Under the pieces are notes generated by a model, which saw nothing but the letters and a program-made list of their open reading frames with translations, did not search any database and was not told the origin of the DNA. This document shows, piece after piece, positions 7,785 to 16,860 of a stretch of 64,000 nucleotides of DNA. Source of the stretch: Chitinophagales bacterium (GTDB lineage: Bacteria; Bacteroidota; Bacteroidia; Chitinophagales; UBA10324); NCBI GenBank assembly GCA_019694975.1, contig JAIBAY010000005.1:1-64000 (forward strand), given 5' to 3'. Positions within the stretch are counted from its first letter, which is position 1; each line of letters begins with the position of its first letter. A program made the translations under genes and the position numbers.

Positions 7785-9059
7785 CTAAAACAGGTCATGC
7801 ATTCTGAGCAAGATGTACCTGAATTCCTGCCCCCGGATAATTTTCAGCATTATGCTTTTTGCATTGGGATCGCTGAACAGGTGGTCGACATTACCCAGTT
7901 CCATATTTTTTACCGGCATAAAATTAATTTCTACCAATTCATCATCGGGCTGAATACCTGCCTCGTGGGCCGGTGAACCGGGTTTTACCTGAAATACGAT
8001 GAAGCGGTTGTAGTCATCTCCACCGCCTACCACTTCTATCCCAACGCGGTCATATTCAAAAGGCTCTTTGAATTTTGTGTTGGGTTTGAGATACAGATGT
8101 CTGCCTTCATAGTCAAAGACTACCGAGAATCTTTTTAATATAAAGTTACCGATGCTGCCATTTCGTTTTCCTGACTCCGCCTTGCTTTCCCAATTGTCAA
8201 AATCCGGAAATGAGGTAACTACATTGGTGAAAGAAAAGTTACCAATCGACAATTGATTTGTCCGTGCCAGGCTTCCATGAATAATTCCATTTAATCCGAG
8301 TCCCAACTGCGTATAAAGATGACGTTGCGGCACAGTGAGCCGGTTATCTGAATTACTCTGCAAAGAAAGCGGAAACCCTGCACCGGTGTCAATCAGCAAA
8401 TCAAGCGGAATAGCTGTACTGTCTGACATACTGCAAGTTGCTTTGATAAATGGTTTGTTGGAGCGTAACTCAATAGGAATGGATTGATATTTTCTGCCCT
8501 GTTTGAAATGACTGTTCTCAAAAACTGTCAGAATCTTTTCTCCATAATTAATTTTTACCGCGAAACTGGCAAAAAATTCATATCCGATTATCCCGGTAAT
8601 CTTCACACCGAGATAAGTTGAAAGGAAAAATGGATCTTCTTTAAAAACCACTCCAGTCAAGGGAAGACTTTCAATGCCGGGCATGGTAAGGCTCACACCA
8701 CTTACCGTAACTGCCTTCACTCCTTCTTTTTCACCTAATCCGCTGATCGTTATTTCCTTGCCGGTCTGCAATCGCAGCACATCCTGTATTGCAGGATCAG
8801 TAATCGTCAGTACTCCAACTCCTGTATCGAGTACAAAATTATAAGGACCCTTTCCATTCAACTTAACGGGAACAACAATCAGATTACGATAAAACTTATA
8901 CGCAACAGAAGCGCGCTGTTGATTTCGGGTGAAATGAAAATACGGTTGTGCCAATACCGAAGCATTGAGCATTGAGATCAAAAAACTGCAAAGGATGGTC
9001 AATCGCGTTAAGCGATGCAAAAAAAATAATGAATTGAACCGGGCAGTTGGCACCATCAT
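7785..9059 (-). CDS. Secreted retropepsin-like aspartyl protease with PDZ domain
   Basis: The protein is 424 aa, with a signal peptide (cleavage near ASVLAQ, residue ~38). Two aspartyl-protease halves are visible, each with a DTG: FVLDTGVGVLTI near residue 80 and LLIDTGAGFPLS near residue 225. One chain may thus form the active site that retropepsins build as dimers. Residues ~340-424 form a PDZ domain (PGSPAHEAGIQPDDELVEIN), which would bind peptide C-termini. Probably periplasmic. The start could be either of two adjacent ATGs (9059 or 9056). The substrate is unknown. Confidence 0.85.
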   Translation of the reverse strand: MMVPTARFNSLFFLHRLTRLTILCSFLISMLNASVLAQPYFHFTRNQQRASVAYKFYRNLIVVPVKLNGKGPYNFVLDTGVGVLTITDPAIQDVLRLQTGKEITISGLGEKEGVKAVTVSGVSLTMPGIESLPLTGVVFKEDPFFLSTYLGVKITGIIGYEFFASFAVKINYGEKILTVFENSHFKQGRKYQSIPIELRSNKPFIKATCSMSDSTAIPLDLLIDTGAGFPLSLQSNSDNRLTVPQRHLYTQLGLGLNGIIHGSLARTNQLSIGNFSFTNVVTSFPDFDNWESKAESGKRNGSIGNFILKRFSVVFDYEGRHLYLKPNTKFKEPFEYDRVGIEVVGGGDDYNRFIVFQVKPGSPAHEAGIQPDDELVEINFMPVKNMELGNVDHLFSDPNAKSIMLKIIRGQEFRYILLRMHDLF

Positions 9060-9487
9060 CAGGAAATAGACGCAAGTATCAGATCAACAGTTGGCTGAAT
9101 GGCAAGTTAATGGGATTCCTTCAAGTAGAGTTGTTAAAAATTAATTGTTCATATTTAGTAACCAGCATGCTAAGGGTTTAACCATTATTTGGACATATTT
9201 AAGAGGACCATGATCTGCCCAACGACAATCGGGACTATTTATTAATTCATGGATTCGCTTTTCTGATCCCTTCGTTTCAATTGAATTTATTCCTAAGCTA
9301 AATTTGTAGAAACCTGTCTCAGCAGACAATATTTTGCAGCTTTTCCATCACTTGTTTTGCAATTGGCGCAGCGCATGAAAAAATGCATGCTTAAACTTCA
9401 TATTAAAAGGTGATGAAAAAGACCAGCAATGAATTTCCATCTTACAATCCTTTATACCTTTGCAAAACTGTTCAAATTTAATCTTCT
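9060..9487. other. 428-bp intergenic region with a +strand -7 box
   Basis: This is the divergent spacer between the protease gene and the giant secreted protein gene. I see one clear signal, TACCTTTG at 9455-9462 on the plus strand (TAnnTTTG), placing transcription about 20 nt before ATG 9488. No good -33 TTTG is visible. A 62-codon minus-strand ORF at 9141-9329 has no coding character I can support. Confidence 0.5.
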
Positions 9488-12400
9488 ATGATCCGACATA
9501 CCCTTGCTGCCATAGTTTTATGTTTTTATTGCCATTTGGTTGCTGCTCAGTTTGAGTATCCGAAAATAAATACCGGCGATCCTGCTTTACCAGGATGGGT
9601 GAAGATGATGTATGATGAAAAAGTGAGCGTCTTTGCAGTGGACAGTGCCTATTTAACTTACTACGGAGATCATGAGCCTAAAAATGATATCTATGCTCGC
9701 TGGTATACCAACTGGCGCAGGCAGGTCAGTTCTTATCTTGACGAAAACGGATTTGCTGACTACCCTTCAGATGAGGAAATCAGCAATCAACTGCGTCGAC
9801 GCAGCGAAATGCTTTCAGATGTACGCAGTACATGGACACATGCTGGTCCGGATATTCACTTTTCCACCAAGACCAATGAAAACAGTTTATTTGAACCTAT
9901 TTCCGAGCAGGCCAATGTTTATGGTATCGACCGCTCACAAAGCAACCCCAACATCCTGATTGCCGGAAGTGAGAGTGGTGGCATCTACAAATCGACCGAC
10001 GCAGGCGAATCATGGACATTGGTAACTCCCAATCTGCTGATATTTACTTCAAGGGCAGTACGCATTCACCCCACCAACGAAGATGAGATGTTGTTTGCCG
10101 GCGGAGGTAAATTATACAAGACATCTGATGGCGGTCAAACCTGGAATTCCATCGGAGATCCTGTTTTTCAGGCACTTAACTTTACAGCTGACGATTTGAT
10201 TTATAACCCGGGCAATCCGGATATTATTTTCATCGGAACCAACAAAGGTATGTTTCGCACTACAGATGGCGGGCAGCACTGGACAGAGATATTAACTGAA
10301 TATTGCATGTCAATAAATATAAAACCAGATGATCCGTCGGTTATTTATGCCTTGCAATATGATCCTGTTACCAAGATTTCCTATTTCTATAAATCCATTG
10401 ATTACGGAGCGACATTCACCAAGTACAGCAATGGCTGGTTTGAAGTACCGGCTAATGATGCGGGAAAAATTGAAAGTTATGGCGGCAGAATTGCTGTTAC
10501 GGAAGCCAATCCTGAAAAAGTGTACGTGCTGCTGGTAGGAAACAGTCAGTCCAATGCACAACTCCAGTTAGGTGGCTTCATTGGAACGTATGTGAGCAAC
10601 AATGCAGGAGAATTATGGACCAATCCACACGTCCTTATCGGCGAGCCATACGATTTTGATACGCACCCTTGCCTGATGGATTTTGACGGCCATTCCGCGG
10701 ATTACAATCAGATTTACTATAACACCTTTATTATCGCCTCCCACCTGGATGAAAACAGGATATTGATAGGCGGATTAAACATGTGGCGTTCTGATGACGG
10801 CGCCGTTTCTTATCAGGGTGTTGGTGGCTATATCGGAGGATTGCCACTGATGCATGTGGACATACAAACAATCCGTAACTACAAGACTTCTGATACTACC
10901 GAAGAAGTATGGTGGAGCAGCGACGGTGGCGTAAATCATTCAACGGATTTCCTGGAAACTCATACGTCAAAGTGCAAGGGTATCCTGGCAACAGAGCTTT
11001 GGGGATTTGATCAGGGCTGGAATGAAGACATGATGGTCGGTGGCCGCTATCATAATGGCAATATGGGTTTTGGAGAAGGTTTTCCTGATGGCGAATTTCT
11101 CGCATTGGGCGGTGGTGAGGCGGCAACAGGTTATGCCAATTTCAGCCATGAGCGCAAAGCGTATTTTTCCGATATAGGCAGTGTGATTTTACCTGATGAA
11201 ATAGACGGTTTTGCGCAATACACCGGTGCAGCTGGCCAGCCGAATGAAAGTTATTACCAGGGCGAAAGTTCACGGATCATTTTTGACTGGAACAATTATC
11301 ACATTGCCTATATGGGAAAAGATAATAAGCTATATAAAAGTACTGATGGGGGATCCGGTTTTTTTGTTGACCATGCATTTGGCTCCAATAGTAATCAGCG
11401 TATCCTTCAGATTGAGCAAAGCCGTGTTAACACCCTTGTCATGTATGCTCAACAGTTGCAATCGTCAAAAAGTATTATCTGGAAAACAACAGACGGCGGG
11501 ATAAACTGGACGCAGTTAACATTGCCGCTTGCCAATCAGAAGTATCTCAACTTCACGCTGAGCGGTACTGATGAAAACGAGATGTGGCTGGCATTTACCA
11601 ATGGCCCGAATGGATCTAAAATTTATCACACAACAGATGGTGGAGTGTCCTGGATCAACCTGTCAACGCCAGCACTGGATAATCTGAATATATGGGCCCT
11701 TGCACATCAATTCGGAACCGATGGCGGCGTTTATCTTGCCATGAAACAAGGAGTTATTTTTTACCACAATAACCTGCTTGCTGACTGGACAGTATATGGA
11801 AGTGGATTACCTGCCGTTTCAGAACCACTAAAGATTATACCGTATTACAAAGGCAACAAAATCAGGCTGGCAACATGGCACGTGGGCGTATGGGAGAATG
11901 ATTTGTTTGAGCCCTCTGCACTCATTGCTGATTTCGCCATCGGCAATCATACTATCTATTGCAGCGGCGATACAATTTATTTTACGGATCATTCGGTGGC
12001 TTCAGCATCGGCCACTTATCAATGGACATTCAACGGAGCAATCCCATCGGTTTCAACAGAGAAGAATCCTGCAACTATTTTCTCGATGCCTGGTATCTAT
12101 GAGGTTACCCTGATCGTGACAGATAATGGCAATGCGGATACCATCACCAAGTCCATTGTAATTGACGGAGTGAATGTTCAATCACTACCCATTGCAGAAG
12201 GTTTTGAACAAGGTCAGTTTAACACCGACTGGCTGTTAACACAATGGGCAATTAGTGAAACTGTCGGTGGTTATGGACTTAGCAACCATTGCATGTACTT
12301 TGATAATTATGATGCTGACTTGCAAGGAGGCTATGCAGATGTTCATACAGCCAAGTATGATCTTTCAGCATTTTCCGATGCGCGCCTCACCTTTGATGTC

Positions 12401-12964
12401 GCGTATGTGCCATATGGATTTCCATATGTGGATTCGCTGGCTATATTAGCATCAACAGACTGCGGTGAAAATTTTACCCTGTTGTATAAACGTGGAGGAA
12501 ATGATCTGGCCACTGTACCCGGAAATAACGGAAACTATTTTGTACCGGAAAGCGATGAATGGAGAACGGATACCGTCTTGCTTGATGCCTTTGCCGGAAA
12601 TCCGGAAGTAGTTATCGCTTTCCGCAATATCGGCTACTATGGCAATGTGCTATACATTGACAACATTAACCTGACGACTTCGGCTCTTTCAGCAATTAAT
12701 CCTTTGCAATCAGCAAAGCAATTCATCATTTCACCAAATCCCAATGATGGGATATTTACAGTCTCAACTGACGCTGTAATCAATCAACCCATCACCATCA
12801 CTATCATTAATTCCGTAGGAGCGTCTTTAAAAGAATTCAGACTCACATCGCTTACGAAGGATTATCCGCTGCAAATTGACCTTCAGGACTATGGAAAAGG
12901 ACTCTATTTTGTGAAAGCGGAAAGCCAGGCCAACCTATCAGTGCAAAAGGTTGTTATCGAGTGA
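9488..12964 (+). CDS. Giant secreted Asp-box (sialidase/VPS10-like) protein with PKD and T9SS sorting domain
   Basis: The protein is 1158 aa, with a signal peptide ending LVAAQ (residue ~21). Residues ~100-800 form beta-propeller repeats with Asp-box motifs: STDAGESWT, SDGGQTWN (~212), TDGGQHWT (~258), TDGGINWT (~670) and TDGGVSWI (~715). A PKD domain follows at ~815-890 (TYQWTFNGA...GIYEVTLIVTDNG). Then comes a jelly-roll/MAM-like region (~905-1055). The last ~85 residues are a T9SS sorting domain (ISPNPNDGIFTVS...GLYFVKAES...QKVVIE). It is exported by the T9SS and probably surface-bound or released. Asp-box propellers need not be sialidases; no catalytic set is evident, so binding or scaffolding is equally likely. 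Confidence 0.9.
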   Translation: MIRHTLAAIVLCFYCHLVAAQFEYPKINTGDPALPGWVKMMYDEKVSVFAVDSAYLTYYGDHEPKNDIYARWYTNWRRQVSSYLDENGFADYPSDEEISNQLRRRSEMLSDVRSTWTHAGPDIHFSTKTNENSLFEPISEQANVYGIDRSQSNPNILIAGSESGGIYKSTDAGESWTLVTPNLLIFTSRAVRIHPTNEDEMLFAGGGKLYKTSDGGQTWNSIGDPVFQALNFTADDLIYNPGNPDIIFIGTNKGMFRTTDGGQHWTEILTEYCMSINIKPDDPSVIYALQYDPVTKISYFYKSIDYGATFTKYSNGWFEVPANDAGKIESYGGRIAVTEANPEKVYVLLVGNSQSNAQLQLGGFIGTYVSNNAGELWTNPHVLIGEPYDFDTHPCLMDFDGHSADYNQIYYNTFIIASHLDENRILIGGLNMWRSDDGAVSYQGVGGYIGGLPLMHVDIQTIRNYKTSDTTEEVWWSSDGGVNHSTDFLETHTSKCKGILATELWGFDQGWNEDMMVGGRYHNGNMGFGEGFPDGEFLALGGGEAATGYANFSHERKAYFSDIGSVILPDEIDGFAQYTGAAGQPNESYYQGESSRIIFDWNNYHIAYMGKDNKLYKSTDGGSGFFVDHAFGSNSNQRILQIEQSRVNTLVMYAQQLQSSKSIIWKTTDGGINWTQLTLPLANQKYLNFTLSGTDENEMWLAFTNGPNGSKIYHTTDGGVSWINLSTPALDNLNIWALAHQFGTDGGVYLAMKQGVIFYHNNLLADWTVYGSGLPAVSEPLKIIPYYKGNKIRLATWHVGVWENDLFEPSALIADFAIGNHTIYCSGDTIYFTDHSVASASATYQWTFNGAIPSVSTEKNPATIFSMPGIYEVTLIVTDNGNADTITKSIVIDGVNVQSLPIAEGFEQGQFNTDWLLTQWAISETVGGYGLSNHCMYFDNYDADLQGGYADVHTAKYDLSAFSDARLTFDVAYVPYGFPYVDSLAILASTDCGENFTLLYKRGGNDLATVPGNNGNYFVPESDEWRTDTVLLDAFAGNPEVVIAFRNIGYYGNVLYIDNINLTTSALSAINPLQSAKQFIISPNPNDGIFTVSTDAVINQPITITIINSVGASLKEFRLTSLTKDYPLQIDLQDYGKGLYFVKAESQANLSVQKVVIE

Positions 12965-13151
12965 TAGTCAAGGATAACACCATGAATCGTTGACTGTACC
13001 TTTCGGGGCGAAGTTGCATCTGTGGCAACATGCTGTTCAAAAGGAACACACTTGGCTGAGGCCGTTGCAGAAAAGGTCTGGTACCTGATGTCAGTAACAG
13101 ATATAATCAAAATTATGCTGCATGGTATATTGTTTATTGTTGCTACAAAAT

Positions 13152-14033
13152 TTATTTGTCTGTATTAATTACTTCATCCTTTGAATGTTCCTGCATGTCT
13201 TCATAATAGATCGCCGCTAAAAAACGATCATCTAATACACCTAATTGCCCGGCTGCAGAGGCGGAAATCTTAATCAGCACATCTTCATTAACGGAAGTGG
13301 ATGGAAGTTTGCCAATCACTTTTACTTCCACCACTCTGCCATTCATCACATTTTTTACTTTTATCATTGTCCCTTTGGGTACTGTTGCATGCAATGCGAA
13401 AAAATCACCGCCATCATCGCCTGACTTCACCCAGGTTGCAATACCCTTTTGAGCCAGTTCATCCGGGAATCCATTGATACCGTCAACACTTTTTCCATGC
13501 TCTAAGTTTGTGTGAATCCTGGTTGTGTCCTGCTTCAATGTTGCCGGCTGGCCTGAAACATTGAGTGGTCCTTCGAGGCTGAAAGGCATTGATTCGAATC
13601 CCACAATCAGCTTGCTGTTTTCTTCAATTGCAGCATCATGTAAATTATTCCAGCTGATCAGTGAATCAACCGTGGTGTTGTATCTTTTGCTGATAGAATA
13701 CAAAGTTTCTTTCTTCAGTACCGTGTAATAAACAGGTTGCAATAATTTGTATCCAGTCTCCGGATTCATCGAGGTTTTTACCAGCGGGATCTTCAACTCT
13801 GTGCCAATTGGCAGATTGCCTCCACTGATTTCAGGATTCAATCGCAATAATTCATCTGTAGAAGTTTGGTAAGCTCTGGCAATGCTATATAAGGTCTCGC
13901 CTTTTGTAACAACATGAAAATCGTATGCAGCTGATTTAGCCCGAGCATGATTCAAATCAACGCTTTGTGCAAGCGCGCTGAAACGATTTACCATAAGCAT
14001 CAGCAGCACCAAAGAATAAATTAGCTTTGTCAT
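13152..14033 (-). CDS. Secreted double-LysM protein with RlpA-like DPBB domain
   Basis: The protein is 293 aa, with a signal peptide ending near SALAQ (residue ~23). Two LysM repeats bind peptidoglycan glycans: HVVTKGETLYSIARAYQTST (~40-85) and YTVLKKETLYSISKRYNTTV (~103-150). Residues ~190-280 resemble a double-psi beta-barrel of the RlpA type (GIATWVKSGDDGG, VPKGTMIKVKNVMNGRVVEV, SASAAGQLGVL). The LysM pairing points to a cell-wall role. RlpA enzymes cleave bare glycan strands; whether this one is catalytic is unclear, because the acidic/His catalytic context is poorly preserved. Convergent with the secreted gene at 9488 and divergent from the NfeD gene. Confidence 0.82.
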   Translation of the reverse strand: MTKLIYSLVLLMLMVNRFSALAQSVDLNHARAKSAAYDFHVVTKGETLYSIARAYQTSTDELLRLNPEISGGNLPIGTELKIPLVKTSMNPETGYKLLQPVYYTVLKKETLYSISKRYNTTVDSLISWNNLHDAAIEENSKLIVGFESMPFSLEGPLNVSGQPATLKQDTTRIHTNLEHGKSVDGINGFPDELAQKGIATWVKSGDDGGDFFALHATVPKGTMIKVKNVMNGRVVEVKVIGKLPSTSVNEDVLIKISASAAGQLGVLDDRFLAAIYYEDMQEHSKDEVINTDK

Positions 14034-14173
14034 ATTGTTGGAGATGCTGTTTTCGGATTCGATCGCATAACTTTGAAGGCATCTTGCTCTTCAAAGAGTG
14101 TACCATTCTGCCGGAAATAGCTTTAAAAAAATTCACATAAAAGTATCGCTGCCGGCAGGCGATCATTCTATTC

Positions 14174-15529
14174 ATGAGCAAGAAGTTATTAACGACTTTC
14201 CTGGCATTGTACTTTATAGTACACAGCATACCTGTGGCAGAAAGCAACCCGTTGCATGTATCAAAGAAGGTGTATGTGTTTGAGCTGAACCAGGAAATTT
14301 TCCCTGCGGCCTGGCGGTTGGTAAAAACAGCAATGATAGCGGCAGAGAAATCTCATTGCGATTACATACTGATCAGGCTCAACACCTATGGTGGCGAATT
14401 ATCGATGGCTGATTCCATTCGTGCAAGACTGTTAGGCGCTAAAGTGCCGGTCATCGTTTGGATTACACAAAATGCAGCTTCCGCCGGAGCATTAATAGCC
14501 ATTTCCTGTGACAGCATCTATATGAAGCAGGGAGCCGCCATTGGCGCGGCATCTGTGGTAAACCAGGAAGGCGAGATCATGCCCGATAAATACCAGTCAT
14601 ATATGAGAGGCATGATGAGGTCAACCGCTCAGCAACAAGGGCGTGATCCAAAGATCGCCGAGGGAATGGTTACTCCCAACAACTATTTACATGATATTGC
14701 AGACTCCGGGAAAATAATTACACTGACTGCCGTGGAAGCAGTGAAGCATGGATATTGTGAAGGCATTGCAGAAACACAGGAAGCCGTCCTGCAGGCTGCC
14801 GGCATTGAAGATGTTGAGATAATTGAACATAAGACCAGTTTAAAAGATGCATTCATTGCCTTCCTGCTCAATCCATTGGTAAATGGAATTCTCCTGCTCA
14901 TTATTCTTGGTGGCATTTATTTTGAATTTCAACATCCCGGCATTGGTTTTCCCATTGTTGCTGCAGGATTAGCTGCCATTCTATATTTTGCCCCGCTCTA
15001 CCTCGACGGATTAGCGGAGCATTGGGAAATCCTTTTATTCATTGCAGGGCTGGCACTGATAGCTATTGAGATTTTCATTACACCCGGGTTTGGTATACCC
15101 GGTGTGGGAGGAATTGTGTTAGCGATTGCAGGCCTTACGCTTGCATTGATCCGGAACATCAACTTTGATTTTTCGCTTACCAGCACGGTTGATATGTGGA
15201 TTGCTCTGTTAAGAGTAGTAATTCCACTTGGAATTTCCTTCTTCCTGTTCATCGCTTTTGGAAAAAGCCTTTTGCAGAGCAAGGCATTGAAAGGTTTTGT
15301 ACTTACAGAAACGCAGGCATCAACAAAGAGCTTTCATGAATCAGCTTCCATGCTTAAAAACATGCTGCATAAACAAGGTATTGCCATCACATCCTTAAGA
15401 CCGGCCGGCCAGGTGGAGATTGAATCCGAACGTTATGATGCGATGGCAGAAAGCGGGCTGCTTGCTGCAGGTTCACAAGTCAAGGTCATCGATATCAGCG
15501 GAAACATCTTAGTAGTCAGAAAACTATAG
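14174..15529 (+). CDS. NfeD-family membrane serine protease (long form)
   Basis: The protein is 451 aa: a signal sequence, then a ClpP-like protease domain (~32-215) with TYGGELSMADSI and NAASAGALIAI. S103 and K139 sit at positions suited to the Ser-Lys dyad known for this family. Four to five membrane helices occupy ~225-370. A C-terminal OB-fold NfeD domain (~385-451) holds IAITSLRPAGQVEIESERYDA. Homologues (e.g. archaeal 1510-N) cleave membrane-protein segments and act with stomatin-like proteins. No stomatin/floA gene is next to it in this window. The ATG at 14174 gives a good signal peptide. Confidence 0.9.
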   Translation: MSKKLLTTFLALYFIVHSIPVAESNPLHVSKKVYVFELNQEIFPAAWRLVKTAMIAAEKSHCDYILIRLNTYGGELSMADSIRARLLGAKVPVIVWITQNAASAGALIAISCDSIYMKQGAAIGAASVVNQEGEIMPDKYQSYMRGMMRSTAQQQGRDPKIAEGMVTPNNYLHDIADSGKIITLTAVEAVKHGYCEGIAETQEAVLQAAGIEDVEIIEHKTSLKDAFIAFLLNPLVNGILLLIILGGIYFEFQHPGIGFPIVAAGLAAILYFAPLYLDGLAEHWEILLFIAGLALIAIEIFITPGFGIPGVGGIVLAIAGLTLALIRNINFDFSLTSTVDMWIALLRVVIPLGISFFLFIAFGKSLLQSKALKGFVLTETQASTKSFHESASMLKNMLHKQGIAITSLRPAGQVEIESERYDAMAESGLLAAGSQVKVIDISGNILVVRKL

Positions 15530-15743
15530 CACATCCGAATTCACAATAAATAGTTTTTATTTCTTGATTTATCTCCTTCCATTACACAGGAAACAATTCA
15601 AAACATCTTTGGATTTAATGACTAAGGAGAGATACGTCGGTCTGTCAACTATTTTCGTTTTATGAGTCGGGTAATTTACCGGCGCCAACTAAAATTACTT
15701 CATGAACTTTACCGGCTGCCAAATTTGTAAAAGAATTTGATGG

Positions 15744-15772
15744 TTTGAAATACAAAATGCAACCTACATTTG
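15744..15772 (+). promoter_or_regulatory. kdsB promoter
   Basis: TTTG (15744-15747), 17 nt, then TACATTTG (15765-15772) fit the Bacteroidota consensus. Transcription should begin near 15779, which excludes the in-frame TTG at 15770 as a start. Confidence 0.7.
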
Positions 15773-15814
15773 AGGGCTGCGGCATCCGTTCAACATAATC
15801 AAAACACTGAAACC

Positions 15815-16570
15815 TTGCGAATTTTAGTTGTCATTCCAGCACGTTATAATTCCTCCCGCCTTCCTGGTAAGCCGTTGGCAATGATAGTCGGCAGGAGCAT
15901 GATTCAACGCGTATATGAGCAGGTTTTAAAATGCAAGGGAGTCGATCACGTGCTGGTAGCCACTGATGATGATCGAATTGTGTCGGCAGTTACCCTGTTT
16001 GGCGGCCAGGTTGCCAGAACATCGTCCGCTCATCAGTCAGGTACCTCACGATGCGCTGAGGTAGCAGCAAAGTTGCATGGCAAATACGATGTGTTGATCA
16101 ACGTTCAGGGTGATGAGCCATTTATTGCGCCTGAACAGGTGGAAAGAATAATCAGATGTTTTGACGATTCCAGCGTCACCATTGCCACACTGATTAAGCA
16201 AATCACAATGCCATCAGATTTAACCAATCCTAATGTCGTGAAGGCAGTGGTTGGCACATCGAATCAGGCATTGTATTTCAGCCGGAGCGCGCTTCCTCAT
16301 CTTCGTGGTATTCCTGAACCTGATTGGTACACCACAGGCATCTTCTTTAAGCATATCGGCATTTACGGATATCGCACGGATATACTGCAACAACTGGTAC
16401 AACTGCCGGAAAATAATCTTGAGCAAGCCGAATCACTGGAACAACTCAGATGGCTTGCCAATGGATTCCGGATTTATGCCGCAATCACATCAGAGGAGAC
16501 TATGAGTATCGACACTCAAGAGGACCTCGACAAAGGCATCCGCTACGCTGCTGAAAATCCGGAACGTTAG
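15815..16570 (+). CDS. kdsB: 3-deoxy-manno-octulosonate cytidylyltransferase
   Basis: This enzyme activates Kdo as CMP-Kdo for lipopolysaccharide inner-core synthesis. The sequence reads RILVVIPARYNSSRLPGKPL, then LVATDDDRI, RTSSAHQSGTSRCAEV, NVQGDEPFI and the late block ETMSIDTQEDL, all family signatures. I start at TTG 15815 (251 aa), directly before the conserved N-terminus; no in-frame ATG or GTG exists nearby, and the only alternative, TTG 15770, overlaps the promoter -7 box. The gene is apparently monocistronic, 290 bp before the AsmA-like gene. Confidence 0.93.
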   Translation: MRILVVIPARYNSSRLPGKPLAMIVGRSMIQRVYEQVLKCKGVDHVLVATDDDRIVSAVTLFGGQVARTSSAHQSGTSRCAEVAAKLHGKYDVLINVQGDEPFIAPEQVERIIRCFDDSSVTIATLIKQITMPSDLTNPNVVKAVVGTSNQALYFSRSALPHLRGIPEPDWYTTGIFFKHIGIYGYRTDILQQLVQLPENNLEQAESLEQLRWLANGFRIYAAITSEETMSIDTQEDLDKGIRYAAENPER

Positions 16571-16829
16571 GTCTGCCAGATTCTGTATTGATGTTGCGCA
16601 AACGAATGATACATAATTCTTATCGCCGCACCTCACCGGTTTACAGCACTTATAATGGTGCCGGAAAATATTCCAGCCTCGGAAATCTATCGATGACGTT
16701 GTTGCATCATCATACTCCGCCAACGCTGCAATCATAGCAGTGCTCTTCTCCTTAATTAACATGTAAGCTGTTCAAAACGTACTGCTGCCAGGCTTACGGC
16801 AAAATGCCGATGGCCTAACTTTGAGAAAA

Positions 16830-16837
16830 TATTTTTG
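16830..16837 (+). promoter_or_regulatory. -7 box of the AsmA-like/kinase operon
   Basis: TATTTTTG fits TAnnTTTG. It lies 23 nt before the GTG start at 16861. No convincing -33 element was seen. Confidence 0.5.
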
Positions 16838-16860
16838 CAGAACAGCAGTTATACAATACC

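Noticed and set aside
9141..9329. 62-codon minus-strand ORF in the gap before the giant protein gene
   Set aside because: No family resemblance, RBS or promoter; composition as for noncoding DNA.
13957..14247. 96-codon minus-strand ORF spanning the LysM/NfeD intergenic region
   Set aside because: Overlaps the start of both real genes in other frames; no coding pattern.
16490..16762. 90-codon minus-strand ORF after kdsB
   Set aside because: Starts antisense to kdsB and has no recognisable domain.
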